Shown: in pieces, positions 44,859 to 55,747 of the stretch | How positions within the stretch are numbered: position 1 is the stretch's first letter | How the letters are laid out: every line of letters starts with the position of its first letter | Source: Mesostigma viride | Lineage: Eukaryota; Streptophyta; Mesostigmatophyceae; Mesostigmatales; Mesostigmataceae | Assembly (NCBI GenBank): GCA_009746045.1 | Contig: RPFO01000213.1 | Span: 2,539,834 to 2,603,833, forward strand | Direction of reading: 5' to 3' | Length of the DNA: 64,000 nt | The notes under the pieces: generated by a model | Told to the model about the DNA's origin: nothing | What the model saw: the letters and a program-made list of their open reading frames with translations, nothing else | The model's database searches: none | Translations under genes and position numbers: made by a program

Positions 44859-47133
44859 GTAGGTAGGTAGGTAGATAGATAGATAGATAAATCGTCAAAT
44901 CAGAAAAATCAGAAAAATCAGAAAAGTCAGAAAAATCAGAAAAATCAGAAAAATCAGAAAAATCAGAAAAATCAGAAAAATCAGAAAAATCAGAAAAATC
45001 AGAAAAATCAGAAAAATCAGAAAAATCAGGAAATCAGAAAAATCATCAATCTTCGATAAAGTGCAGAGCAGCCGGTGAGAAAGGATGCAAATGTGAAGAG
45101 CGAAAGAGTCACCGTGCGAGGGGCCTTTAATTTAGAACTCGCGAGGGGCCGCAGCACATGGAAGCCGCAGGACGCTCCACGTTAAAATGGGGTTGTTGTC
45201 ACCGGTGTCTTGTTTGGTGAGCCGTAAGCATGTGTGCGGCCTGCTCACCGAGCGTGTCGTAGAGCGGCACGGAGACCATGGAGTAGGAGTTGCATGCTTG
45301 CTCCGTCACCACCCACTCCCAGCAGTTGATCATGTACACGCCCACACGCGAGCCCTGCGGCCGCCAGCACAAGAGGACAAGGGTCCAACGGGTGCAACGC
45401 GGGGGGCACAACAAAACAGTCCACGGGAGACGAATGGCCATCAGCCTTGCGATGTGGCAGAGGGAAGACGCCTCGAGGGGAGATGCCTCGAGGGTTCGAA
45501 GTCCAACGATACAGCATGCACAGCAACCCAGAGAGGTGGCAGGCCTGTCGCGACATTCTGCAGTAGGCTACGCACAGCAGCGGGTGAAGTGACTTGAACC
45601 ACAATTAAAACCCATTTCCAGAACTGTGGCCAGGCCCGAAACTATGGCACATAGTATGTTTATTGTTGAATTACATAACAAGAATAGGCTAATAGGGGCA
45701 GTATCGAAAACCAAAGCCACACCTTGCCACCGGCCTTTCCCCTCCCAACGCCCGACGGTCCCCACTCCAACACATCCATACAACATGCACAACAAAGAGA
45801 AAGGATCGAGCCATGCGGGACAGCCAATCAGTGCTGAACATAAATATCCACCCTGAACCATCTCCTGGGCCAGGCCCCCTCACCGAGTTGAGCCCCCTCA
45901 TCCTTCGCGCGGGCAACCCCTCATCCAAAGCAGTGGGATGCCATAAGCCCTATACTCACCACCCTAAACAGCTCTAGCCCAGCCATAGTCATAATAAGAA
46001 CAAGAATTTGAATTCTACATTTTCTGGTAACAATTATAATTCGAATTCTACACTTCTAGCCTCTCCATAGTCCTCCTCTGGTCCTTAGCCCCTCATCCAC
46101 AGGGGTCCAAATCCACAGCTCCTGCGTGGGTACGGATGAGAGCTCTAGCCCCTCACCGGCTTGAGGCCCCGCGTGGGTACGGATGATAGCTCTAGCCCCT
46201 CACCGGCTTGAGGCCCCGCGGGGGTACGGATGACAGCTCTAGCCCCTCACCGGCTTGAGGCCCCGCATGGGTACGGATGACAGCTCTAGCCCCTCACCGG
46301 CTTGAGGCCCCGCGTGGGTACGGATGACAGCTCTAGCCCCTCACCGGCTTGAGGCCCCGCGTGGTACGATAACAGCTCTAGCCCCTCACCGGCTTGAGAC
46401 CCAGGTGCAGCAGCCCCGAGCCCACGGCGGTGCGCATGAGCCCGGCCTCTGCGTAGCTCAGCCACTCGTACTCGCCGAGTGAGCCGTCCGGCTTGACCGA
46501 CCGCGTGCCCAGGCAGGGCTGCGACTTGTACGCCGCCACGCTATTGCTGGCGTACGAAGACGCCCGGGGTGGGAGGGTTGGGTTTGGGTGGGGAGGGGGC
46601 AATGCGAACAGATTGGGAAGGCGGCAAAAGCAGGCCAAAAAGAAGAGAGAGGCAAAACGCTTGTGAGAGCACACGTGGAAGACTATGCGTCACCGTCTGG
46701 TACTCGGCTTTTATCGCGCCATGGAGACACATTTGGCTGGTGCGCCCGCGCTTAATCAAACCCCATCCATCACGCCTACCAATTTACAACTGCTGATCCT
46801 GCAAAATTAACACTGCGACGTACGCGAAATTGTCGTGCAGCGTCTGGATGTGCTCGCACTCGTCACCAAAGTGCTCCACCAGCTGCAGGGGGGAGCGCGC
46901 CGACCTGAGGAAGGGGCGGAGGGTGGGGGGTAAGGGGAACGGGGCAGGGGGGAGGGATAAAGCAGTGGAAGGATCCAAAGGCGCAACCCAAACCAGTAAA
47001 TCGAATGGGGTGGAAAAACACTCTGCCCTGGCTACGGGGCCAAGTGTTTCGCACAAACACGAAACAGGGGGGGGGGGGGGGGGACCAAAAGGAAAAAGCA
47101 GATGTACAGACAGAAACGAAAGGCATTGGGATC

Positions 47134-47169
<36 letters not shown>

Positions 47170-49067
47170 CACACACACACACACAGATACAGACACACAC
47201 ACGCAAGGCAACAAAGGGTCATTCTTCGCTCTCAACTAACTTAAGGTGCAAAGAACCTACCATCACCTGCCTGCCCACAAACAGCATCGCATCGTGGGCC
47301 AGCAGCGTGGGTCAAAAAAGGATTCAACCGGTCAGCCTCCCCTTGGAAACTACACACACATGCCAGCACGTATGCAGGTCAGGTGGTCACACAAGTCGCA
47401 CACTGCTCTTCTTGATTATATATCCTTCACCCTGCCCCTTTATATCTATATCCCTTCATATCTATATACCCTCCGCCCTGCCCTTCATGCCCTGCCCTTC
47501 ATGGATCCTATACCGCGACTACCATGCGCTTGACCAGCCCAGCGCACCGTCGCATCCCATGATCATGACCAAAACTGCCCACCATGGACCACAGCTGCAT
47601 GAGATGCCATGTGGAAGACCCAATCGGCCGAATGGGGGCACCGCGCGTGACCCAATAGACCCAACAAGCAGAATGGGGGCACCGCCCGTAACCCTGTACA
47701 ATAAAGCCGTCGCGACAGTTATGGCCAGAAACGCACACGCGCACCAACCGCTGCACCCTGGACCCAACGGGTGTGCTCCTGAGTCCTGAGGCACGATGAA
47801 GCAGTCATTAAATTCATAGCAGTAATTTAGTCAGTAGCACCTTATCTAGTTGATAAAGTAAACATATCGAACATTGAATATTGGTGCCCGCCACAGTGCA
47901 AGCCATGGCATCCTGTTGAGTACCTGCTGGCCCTACCACGAGGCACCGCTACCTACCTCTTCGCAGGGCAACCCCGCTGGCCCTGCCCCAACTCCACCTC
48001 TCTGCTGGCATGACTTACCTGTACACCTGCCAGGTGCCTTCCTTGAGCTTCTCGGGCAAGATGACAGCATAGCCGCTCTCTGTGGCAGCGCGACAACGCA
48101 GGAGCAGGCGACACATCGCAGCAGCAGGCAGCGAAAGGCCACAAATGGCAGCAGGGATATGAGGAGGCAGGTGGGTTGGGAAAAGGGCGGGGGGGAAAGG
48201 AGGGGTGGGGGGTGGAGGAGTGTGTGTGGGGTAAATTAAGGAAGTGCCGAAGGTCTAAAAGGGAGGGAAGGGGGCACAGGGAATGGCCATTCATCATGGA
48301 ACACCTGAAGCAAAAACATCCTACTGCGACTAATTGCCGACACTGATGCAACCACGCTTCAGGACCAAGCAGGGGTAGCCAGTACTAACGAGGGACAAAA
48401 TTGAGCCTTGTGCGATGTGTAATTGCGCCGAGTATCAACCATCTTTGTCCCTGCCCGCTCCTCCGGGCATGTGTCGCAACCGCACGGCATTGCAAGCCTG
48501 CTCTCAGCAGAAAGGGGAAGAGCTGTCAACAGAACCACGGCAGATGACACCAACGTACTTATCCACAGATACTCCCCCCCCCCCCCCCCCCCCCCCTCCC
48601 CCCCCTCCCCCCCCTCCCCCCCCCCCCCTCCCCCCCCCCCCCCCTCCCCCCCTCCCCCCTCCCCCCCCCTCCCCCCCCTCCCCCCTCCCCCCCCCTCCCC
48701 CCCCTCCCCCCCCCCCCCCCTCCCCCCCTCCCCCCCTCCCCCCCCTCCCCCCCCCCCCCCCCCTCCCCCCCCCGGCAGCCCCAGGCCTTGCTGCCCCGAC
48801 ATGGTCGGCAAGTCAAGACCAAGTCGCGCATTCCACAGCTAGCAAACCCCCATTTGCGTAGCGAGACGACCGCTGCACAAACCCTCCTCCCTCCCCCGCC
48901 CCATCCCCACCCCTGTCAAAAGATAGAGACGCGCACACCATCCCCGGGCAAGTCCCTGCACACAGCCCGGCATCCTGGTGCCACCGCAAGGCATCACGGT
49001 ATACCACAGTCAGCTGCGTCAGCATGCGCATGGTACCTTGGAAGAAGTGCTCGGCCGTGTTTGCCAT
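31734..49067 (-). CDS. LACS: Long-chain acyl-CoA synthetase, 19 exons, complete
   Basis: Activates long-chain fatty acids to acyl-CoA through an acyl-AMP intermediate (ANL superfamily). Exons on the - strand: 49067-49037, 48079-48019, 46904-46824, 46546-46390, 45354-45249, 43828-43752, 42444-42400, 41742-41704 (or from 41746), 40026-39674, 38587-38499, 38084-37955, 37005-36887, 36300-36177, 35981-35895, 34771-34668, 34038-33953, 33309-33220, 32528-32442, 31829-31734. Phases agree; about 653 residues, normal for the family. Motifs: [27 protein letters not shown], the AMP-binding [87 protein letters not shown]. It ends GGSAL; the final SAL is at best a weak peroxisomal signal. The exon 8 acceptor is the only uncertain junction. 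Introns are full of tandem repeats. Confidence 0.93.
32160..32441 (-). repeat. Exon-18 end and donor, three degraded tandem copies
   Basis: Exon 18 ends at 32442 with a Met-Leu-Thr-Pro-Thr-Phe-Lys coding end, then GTGAGGGG. Units of about 90 bp downstream in the intron repeat that junction. On the + strand they show TCACCTTGGAACTTGTGCGT at 32351, ACCTCCTTGAGCGTGGG at 32250 and CTCACCTTGAAACATGGGCG at 32165. Two share AACAAAAGAAGTACCA. Confidence 0.85.
33500..33545. repeat. CCACG pentamer repeat
   Basis: About nine tandem ACGCC/CCACG units in the intron after exon 17's upstream neighbour. Simple repeat. Confidence 0.85.
33768..33952 (-). repeat. 52-bp tandem repeat next to the exon-16 donor
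   Basis: Three units carrying CACTCACCCACCTATCAGC and CTCTCTGCTGGCGCATC run up to the donor of exon 16 (33951-33952, GTGAGTG on the - strand). Each unit contains a GGGTGAGTG word, resembling the true GGGGTGAGTG junction. The exon-derived part is short, so origin by junction duplication is less certain here. Confidence 0.65.
34440..34540. repeat. 31-bp minisatellite, three copies
   Basis: TCTAGGCATGGTTAAGTGTG plus GACAACTA repeats three times in the intron after exon 15 of the acyl-CoA synthetase gene. Confidence 0.85.
34915..34995. repeat. GGTGACA heptamer repeat
   Basis: Tandem AGGTGAC/ATGTGAC units in the intron between exons 14 and 15 of the acyl-CoA synthetase gene. Confidence 0.85.
35100..35545. 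repeat. 18-bp minisatellite AGGGGCAAAAACCAAGCA
   Basis: About 25 units with small variants (CAAGGGCA, CCAAGCCA). It lies in the intron between exons 14 and 15. Because 18 is divisible by three, long stop-free frames arise on both strands; these are not genes. Confidence 0.92.
37615..37954 (-). repeat. Exon-11 end and donor, three extra copies in the intron
   Basis: Exon 11 ends at 37955 in GTTTGAGTTCATGCAGAT, then GTGAGTGTGGG. Downstream on the - strand come GTGCAGAT followed by GTGAGTCATC (about 37850), GTTTGAATTTGTGCAGAC followed by GTGAGCGCAGG (about 37740-37772), and TTCATGCAGAT followed by GTGAGCGTGGG (about 37620-37640). A 54-bp unit with AGGAGAACAAGGAGGGGTTG is also doubled at 37860-37945. 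The second copy keeps about 24 nt of exon. Confidence 0.88.
39418..39495. repeat. CCCCT pentamer repeat
   Basis: Tandem CCCCTCCCCT units with few interruptions in the intron after exon 9 of the acyl-CoA synthetase gene. The - strand is a polypurine run. Confidence 0.88.
40048..40862. repeat. 9-bp minisatellite, GGGGCGAAG block then GGGGAGAAG block
   Basis: About 17 units of GGGGCGAAG (40052-40206) change abruptly to about 70 units of GGGGAGAAG. The array starts just 25 bp upstream of the exon-9 acceptor on the - strand. That makes the transcribed strand a CCCTTCTCC polypyrimidine stretch more than 800 nt long. Reading frames of several hundred residues here are artefacts. Confidence 0.95.
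43410..43751 (-). repeat. Exon-6 end and donor, duplicated units
   Basis: Exon 6 ends at 43752 in GACAAGCTTGACACG, then GTGAGGGGTGG. A copy with GACAAGCTCGACATG and GTGAGGGGGCC lies at about 43415-43445. A more decayed unit (TGCTCCCACGGTAAGCTCAAC, read on the - strand) is at 43628-43660. A unit of about 118 bp sharing TTGACAGATG, GTCATG and GCTAG is doubled at 43552-43670 and 43671-43790. Confidence 0.75.
44436..44890. repeat. Compound tetranucleotide microsatellite TAGA-GTGG-TAGA
   Basis: (TAGA)n from 44436, then (GTGG)n from 44527 to 44760, a few GATG units, then (TAGA)n again to 44890 with a GTAG interruption. The order is nearly mirror-symmetric. Lies in the intron between exons 5 and 6 of the acyl-CoA synthetase gene. 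Confidence 0.95.
44896..45046. repeat. 9-bp minisatellite AAAAATCAG
   Basis: About 16 units of AAAAATCAG directly after the tetranucleotide block, same intron. Confidence 0.95.
46135..46389 (-). repeat. Exon-4 end and donor, five tandem copies of 47 bp
   Basis: The exon ends at 46390 in GGTCTCAAGCCG, then GTGAGGGGCTAGAGCT. Immediately downstream in the intron, units starting at about 46141, 46188, 46235, 46282 and 46329 each contain CCTCAAGCCG then GTGAGGGGCTAGAGCT. Each also carries a GTACCCACGCGGGG spacer. The donor is therefore present six times in 250 bp, with near-identical exon flanks. Confidence 0.92.
47068..47196. repeat. G-run and CA dinucleotide repeat
   Basis: A G16 run at about 47068-47083 and (CA)n at about 47133-47196, in the intron between exons 2 and 3 of the acyl-CoA synthetase gene. 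Confidence 0.9.
48571..48773. repeat. 200-bp C-tract with periodic single T
   Basis: Almost pure C with T every 6-20 bases, in the first intron of the acyl-CoA synthetase gene. The transcribed strand is therefore extremely G-rich. Pro-, Ser- and Gly-rich frames here are artefacts. Confidence 0.95.
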
Positions 49068-51277
49068 GGAGATGGCCGGTGCGCCGCCACAGCAGGCTGC
49101 GGGAACATTCCAGGAAAGAAAATATTCCAAGGCAAAAAAAATGTTCCAGGAAACTCTACGTTTCAACATATCAGGAGAAGCGTTCAGGATGAGGTTGAAA
49201 GACGTGGGAGGGGGGGGGATCAACAAGCCTGATCCTTTGTGGCATGCACCACCAACAAAGAGGTCGCGCGTACATGGGTCGCACTGTATCAAATTGGGCA
49301 AAAAACTGCCATTGCAAAAGAAATCCACAGAAGCAGAGCCACATACACACGACCACAGAAAACTGGTCACCCGAGCACAGCTGCCCTGAGAAATAGGGAC
49401 AGCTGTTTCTTTGAGTTGGAAAGACGTCAGCAATGCGCAACTTTTCGCATTATTGACGTTTCGCCCCTGTAACGACAGGGAATGAAGTGCGGGAGGGATT
49501 GGATCGGTGACATTAGTAGAACTCCGCCCTCTTTGCCTTCCACCGCAGGCGCCCTCAACATCCAGAATTCTAGAGAGGGGCCACAAAAAAGTGTACTTTT
49601 TTAATCTACGAGATTAAGCACATACGACCGATGTATCATACACCAGGGGACCTAAATTTCAAATTAATATATAAGTTTTCCTTTTTTCTTCACGTGCTAC
49701 TTGAATTTGCTACATCCGAGATCAGGATATCTAAATTTATTTAGTCGCGGCTACCGTCTAGCGAATTCGGCTGTTGTCGATTTTCCCAAGAATACTTTAC
49801 ACGTTGTAACTACCCAACGAGGACAGACGCATGTATATTAGCAGAATTCACGGGAAGCGACAGGCAGCCCATGATCTAGACGTACATGAACCGGCCTCAG
49901 ACGTTACATGACCGGAAACAACAGATAGACGCCGTGCCGCCGACGCATGATTGTCGTGGGGAGTCGAACGGATTTCGTAACCACGTTTGTCGGAAACGAA
50001 ATCAGTTGTCATCCTTGCTGATCACTATGTTGTGCGCCACCAAGTGACCGCGCGTGCAGCCAGGGGACTACAGTGCAGAAACTGCTCGTAGGGGACTTGC
50101 TCTTCCCGTCAAGATCGGAAGACTTGTAAGAGAACGAGGGCCCTCATGCGCAGATTTTCAACCTAACATATCCCTCGTAGACTCGGCGAAAATCGCCATC
50201 CCCTCCAATTCATGACCCCGCTTGCGCAGATATTGTTGTGAGTTTTTACAACACAGCAAGTTTACAACACGGCCCCGAAGCAGTCAAACGTCACCAAGCA
50301 GGCCAAACTGCTTGCAATCTGACGTGGACGCGGTGTCCCAGGCTTTAGTGACCAGAGAAACGGTACTAATTTACAGTCCGAAGCTCCAGGCATGGTGTCA
50401 AATTCCCGCGCCCCGGGCGTGACGCGGCGCAGTTTGTATACCTGCTTTCTAAACTCCAAGTAGGGGCTTATGGAAGAAGGACATTCCCGCCGCACAGGTT
50501 CTTGCCGTTAACAACAACGACTGAGTATGCAGTACCATAGTATATGTGTACTTACCTGGTACTTCCTATTAAACCATCAGTCGTAGCCTCGTAGGTCACA
50601 TAACGCGCCCTATGTTAGCCCCTTCACCTGTCAGTCTGGCTGTCACCTTCACACCCGTGTGTGACCACCTCATTTAGGATTCGCTGATACTCATTTCCCT
50701 TTTCACCTCTCTGGTCTATAATTGGATAATAAATATACCCATGTCCCCGAAAATCATCAGTCTTAGAAAATGTTGCATTAGGCTATATCTGCCGTACCCG
50801 ACAGTCCTGTGTCCACTTGGCACATTCGAAACTAGGTCGTCCTGCAGACTGCTGAAGTCTGCGCGCGAAGCTCAAAGTACAGGCAGTGTAGGAACAGGCA
50901 ACCAGCAATCTTGGCGGGATGCTTCTCTTCGAGGCCGGGGGAAATCGTGCACAAATATCATGTCCGGCGAAACGACTGATCACTGTGATCTACAACAGCT
51001 TGGTTTCTGCAATAGCTTGGTTTTTGCCATGGGGTATTGGCTTTATAAGAAATTGTTTTCTGGACATTAAGGCAACTCGTTTCAGTGTGGAGAGCTGTAC
51101 TTGTGGTCGTTGATACGGACAGAGCCAGCTTCCATGCAACAATTTATGATTGCCCTTGAGCTGGTTTACAATGGGCCAACTTATTGCTTTCCTCGATCCT
51201 AGCTTGGTTGAAAGATCGACTGCCACGCTGCACTCTTTCCACCGGTGAGCAAAGTTTTCCGCCAAGTTAGGGGGTAA
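49068..51277. other. Shared upstream region of two divergent genes
   Basis: About 2.2 kb between the start of the - strand acyl-CoA synthetase and the + strand coiled-coil protein gene. It becomes AT-rich after 49.6 kb. No exon, RNA gene or clear promoter motif could be called. Both promoters should lie here. Confidence 0.5.
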
Positions 51278-53850
51278 ATGCCGGTCATTATGTTGCACCG
51301 ATCGTCGTTTCAGGTCGCGCTGTCCCCGCGAGGGCAAGCGCGTTCTATTCCTTCCGGAATTTATCGGGAGCTGTCAATATCCTCCAGAACTGTTGTCGCG
51401 CCACGTAAAATGCGGCGATCGCGTAACCCACTGGCACGATTAATTGTGACTGCCGGCGCGAAAAGTTCGCAGAGTAACGATCAGGCAACTACGAAGGCAG
51501 CGCCAGGTGAATCCGCTGGTGGCAAGGGTGGCCAAAGCGACAAGGCAACGAAATCCGCACAAGTTGCATTCGGCACCGTCAAGGGTGGGCAAACCAGTCA
51601 GGCCACGAAAACGGCGTCAGCTGCTCCGGCTGGTGTCAAGGGCGGGCATAAAGATCAGGCAACGAAGCCAGCGCCAGCTGCGCCGTCGGCTGCCAAGGGT
51701 GGCCAAACGGGTCAGCCAGCCAAGTCATCGCCAGCAGCACCCACGAAATCAGCACCGGCCGCTGCAGAGTCCTCAACAAATGCCGCCAAGAAGCAGGCAA
51801 CGGCCGCTGCCAAGTCAGCAAAGGCATCGCCGTCAGCAACCCAACCCGCGGCAGCAGCACCCACAAAGAAAAAGGGTGCCAAGCAAGCGGTGGCGACAAA
51901 AGGCACCAACGCTAAGGCAAGGGCAACCAGCCAAGGCATTGCAGACAAGCCAACCGTGGCAGCACCTGCAGCAGCGGCAAACAACGCGTGGACACCCACA
52001 AACCTATCCCTGCGCCAGGTGGCCTTGCTGTCCCGTGACATTGCCTCGCAGGGTTTGAGTGCCGCACGGGACAAAGCGCGGGTCCTACCGTATCACACTA
52101 AGGCTGCGGTGAAGGCGGTGCCCGTGACGGTGGCCAGTGTCATGTCCCGGGCGCCGCCGGCCGTCGCCCCCTTCCTCCCTGGGGCCACCCTGCTGATGCT
52201 CCTGGCTGCGTTCGGGCTCGCCCTGAACACGGCGCGCAAGGCGTTTGGCTGGGGACGGGTGAACAACCGGGGTGCACCCGCCGCACCAAAAAAAGCGGGG
52301 CGGCGGACCATGGCGGATGTACTGGGTGCGGGGCCTCCCAAACCCCCCGCCATGACAACACCAAGCAACAGCAAGGCCTACGGCGCGGGCTACGCGAGCA
52401 ATAACAGTAGTTCTGCCCGCGCATCGCCCAGCGGGATGGCCGCGTGGTCCCCCAACACCTGGGCAGGGTACCTAGGGGAGCTGCACCGCCGCATCCGTTA
52501 CGCAAGCGACAGCGCGTCCTACCTGGCCAATGTCGCGGCCACCCTGCTGGGGGGGCCCAGGGTTGCGGTGACCGGCGAGGCCGCGGCGCCTCGGGCGGTG
52601 CCGGCGGGGGCCTCGGCCGTCGTCGTCGAGCCGAGGGGGCCCGCCGTCTTTGACGCGTCCCTCGTGCCGCCGGGCGCGACGAAGGCCGTGGTGCTCTCTG
52701 TCCGGGACATGTCAGGGATCACGGTCACCGGGGCGTTCCCTCGACTACGGCAGGATGGCGTTGGAAGGCGCGACGATGCCGCGGGGGCTGGGAGAGGAGT
52801 GACGGGTGATGGCGGAGTGGAGACCGCGGAGGCACTGGGGCCAGGTCATGGGCGGGCCGGGTCCAGCATGGGTTTGGAGAATTTGTGCCTGAGCGTGGAG
52901 GCGGAGCTGGAGACCCTGCGCCAGAAGCTGGTGTCCCTGGAGGAGATGATAACAGCGACGCGGCAGCAGCAGAAGGAGCCTGGTGGCGGCAAGGTGACGG
53001 TTGGGGGTGGGGGCAGCAAGGCGACGACTGCGGGTGGCGGCGCCAAGGATAAGCAGGCCACAGCACCAGACATCAAGGCCATGGAGGACAAGATTGTGAG
53101 TGGCGTGCATGGATTGTCTGGCTAGGTTGTGGATGGTCTGCTGGTTGGTTGTGGATGGTGTGCTGGTTGGTTGTGGGTGGTCTGCTGGTTGGTTGTGGAT
53201 GGTGTGCTGGTTGTTCAAAGTAGATCACACATCAAATGTGGCCATCATGCTGGCAACTCACATGTCCTCATGGGAAAGGCATGTCTTCACTATTACGGTA
53301 TGCTTTGTGCTCGCCTTGTGGTTGTATGCCTTGATCGCATCTCTGCTAGATATCTTCAACTCGTTACTGAGAACGTAGAATGATTTGTTTCCGTGGTTTC
53401 AGAAACTTTTTGTGGTTTCAGGCACCATGCGCTGGTGCGTAGGTGTGTACTAGTACTTAGAATTCGGTCAGCAAATTGTGTAGGTTTGCTCGTACCAAAT
53501 GCTTGTTACAAGCGCATGACCCATCATCAAAGGCGACCAGCTGGTGGCTAAATGCCAGGCATCACAGGGCATCATGTGCCTGAAGTGCTTAGAAAAAAAA
53601 TGTTGAACTTTGATTATCATGCGTTTTTGCATCCTTCGTCCGTTTGCTCCTTTATTGCGCCCAGGCAAGCCTGACCACACGCTCACAACAGCTGGAACTC
53701 TTGCTCGAGGGATCCAGGGCGGAGGCTGTGCGTGCCAGGGTGCAGCTTGCCAGTTCCGAGATAAAGGAAAGGAATGCGTTGGCAGAGGTGGAGGTCCTGC
53801 GGGAAGAAATGGAACGGCTAAAGCGGCAGTCTGGCTTCGGGCGGGCATGA
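51278..53850 (+). CDS. Ala/Lys/Gln-repeat membrane protein with C-terminal coiled coil, probably plastid-targeted
   Basis: Two exons, 51278-53095 and 53665-53850, join in phase 0 (donor GTGAGT, acceptor CGCCCAG) and give 667 residues. An in-frame TAA abuts the ATG, fixing the upstream limit; a second Met is at residue 5. Residues 1 to about 65 are Ser/Arg-rich and basic like a transit peptide. Residues about 66-230 are about five imperfect 20-residue repeats with a KGGQ..QATK core, then Ala/Lys-rich sequence. A hydrophobic segment (GATLLMLLAAFGLAL) is near residue 305. Coiled-coil patterns occur at about 527-570 (CLSVEAELETLRQKLVSLEE) and through the second exon (QQLELLLEGSRAEAVRARVQ). Family not recognised. 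By layout it could be a plastid membrane tether; this is inference. Confidence 0.8.
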
Positions 53851-55447
53851 GGCGGGTCTGGGGATTCCCAAAGGACTCGACTTTGTATCTGAGGCGTTCG
53901 GCTTCAAGACTTTTATGAAACTTTGTGGATTGGGTAGCTGTGCATTACCCAAAAGGTCCATCCCTGTCTGTACCGCATACTTACAACTAGATTACTCACT
54001 TTTCAACACGCTTCGTAGATATTGGAGGTAGTTACACCCAGGATAGAGAAAGGAAGACAAGTTTGCTTGACTTGCGTTTTCATGACTTGGGAGGCAAATA
54101 TTCTGAAGATCTAGATTCACTTTATCCTAGACCCTGCAAGCAAACTATTTTGTCCAACGCTATATCATCCACGTTGAATATTCAATTAAATGCATGAAAG
54201 TATTAGCTAATCGATTATTGTATACTTCGTGAATGTTACGATTAAGATCGTCAATGTTACTACCTAATATAATTTTAGTCTGCATGGTATAGTATACTGG
54301 TATTACTAGCTCCGAGCTACCTAGTCATTAATTAAAATTAAACAGCGCTACGTGAGCATAAGTCCTCAGTACAGTCGAGTGGGAGGGGATGGATGGAGCT
54401 AGCTATCTAAGACCTAGTTATAGGTACGCACGTTGTGGGCACCACGTGGCCCGAATCACTGTTAAGGGGACTCGCACGTCCAAAAGCCTGAAAAACTGAC
54501 TTTAATGAGTATCAGTTCCAATGCACTTGGGAACCATCTACTAGTGATGATTGAGTACCATAAATATGATGTTGGGACATTCATGCCACCACTTGTTGGG
54601 GGTACTACCCCCAGCCACGCACCGGCGGTGGCGAGCTAAAAATAGAAAAAGACGCTATTTATGAGATATTTTGCCCAAGACAAACCACTTATCCAAATGA
54701 CCTGCCCATACATTCCTGCAAAGTTCCCCCACTTCTAAGAAATCTGGGCTGTTCACATGGTCAAAATAATCACATTTGTTTGAGTTATTAATCTCCCCGC
54801 AAAATGGGTACTTTTTTGAGCAAAAAAAAATATCAAATCATCAACACATCGAATGGGGTCATCCATACATGCGAAATTCCACTGAGTGGGGGGAAACACA
54901 ACCCCAAAGTTTGAGCGCATTCTGACAAGCGTAGCTCAAGTTATTGATTTTCCTGTGATGCCACCTGGGTAGACGCTGAAAGAGAATTGAGCTAGTGCTG
55001 AGCCAAAATGACATCTGTTTGGCTACCCTAGACACCCCAAAACATGCCCACTTTGATCACGGAGTGTGAGGAGGATGTCCGGATCGAGCGTCATACGCCC
55101 CACCCCTCCATCGGCACATGCAGCCAGCCTTGTGAGTCCGTACCCGTAACAAGGCTGGCCGGTAGGACGACACGCCTGAGCAGCATATGTAATGCCTATC
55201 TCAGGCTAATAATGTGTGGTTTTCATGTGCCAACAACCAAGTTGTTCCACCCAACGACTTCCAAAATCCCTCTTCCAAAATGCCCAACAAGTCGGACACG
55301 TAGAGGACCACACACGCAGTATGTAAAGAGACAATAAGCTGACTTTTTATCCAGCCAACCTGTGGCTAGCTGCCGTGCTCTGGTTAGCATGACAAAGGCT
55401 ATCATTTACTCAGTGGGAAAGGTGAAGAGACCACTGGAACAACCTAC
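53851..55447. other. Interval without a supported gene
   Basis: AT-rich, with many stops in all frames up to 55.0 kb. The region 55.0-55.4 kb has weak open frames that may include further exons of the small - strand gene at 55448-55747, but no junction keeps phase convincingly. Confidence 0.4.
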
Positions 55448-55747
55448 CTGACGCATGTGCCACCAAAGCATTGTCGGTGTCCCGCAAAATGCACACTGCC
55501 TCCTTTAGTCTAACAAGCACGAGCCACTTTCTTTAGGAGACAGGTGCCAGCTCGTCAGTGTCTGGGGAAAATGATGCCGCTGCTTAGGAAGACCCGGCCG
55601 CGTGAATTTCCTCGAACACAACTGTCTATAAAGCAAAAGAAATTTCAGAGAAGCATGGAAATAAAAGCACTTACACCTTCCCGACAGGTTGTGGGCCACG
55701 CGCTGCAGCAAGCCAGCCACGTCACAGACGAACTTGCTAAAAGACAT
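55448..55747 (-). CDS. First two exons of an unidentified small gene, 3' part not resolved
   Basis: Exon A 55747-55677 opens with ATG (MSFSKFVCDVAGLLQRVAHN) and ends before GTGTAAGT. Exon B 55509-55448 follows a TTAG acceptor and continues in phase (LKEAVCILRDTDNALVAHAS), ending before GTAGGT. The two peptides look like one amphipathic helical domain. No family was recognised. No third exon could be joined without a stop, so the model is incomplete and may be wrong. Alternative frames across the same DNA are longer but lack the matching splice phases. Confidence 0.4.

Noticed and set aside
48415-48861. Pro-rich and Gly-rich ORFs in all frames
   Set aside because: They are the C/T tract in an intron.
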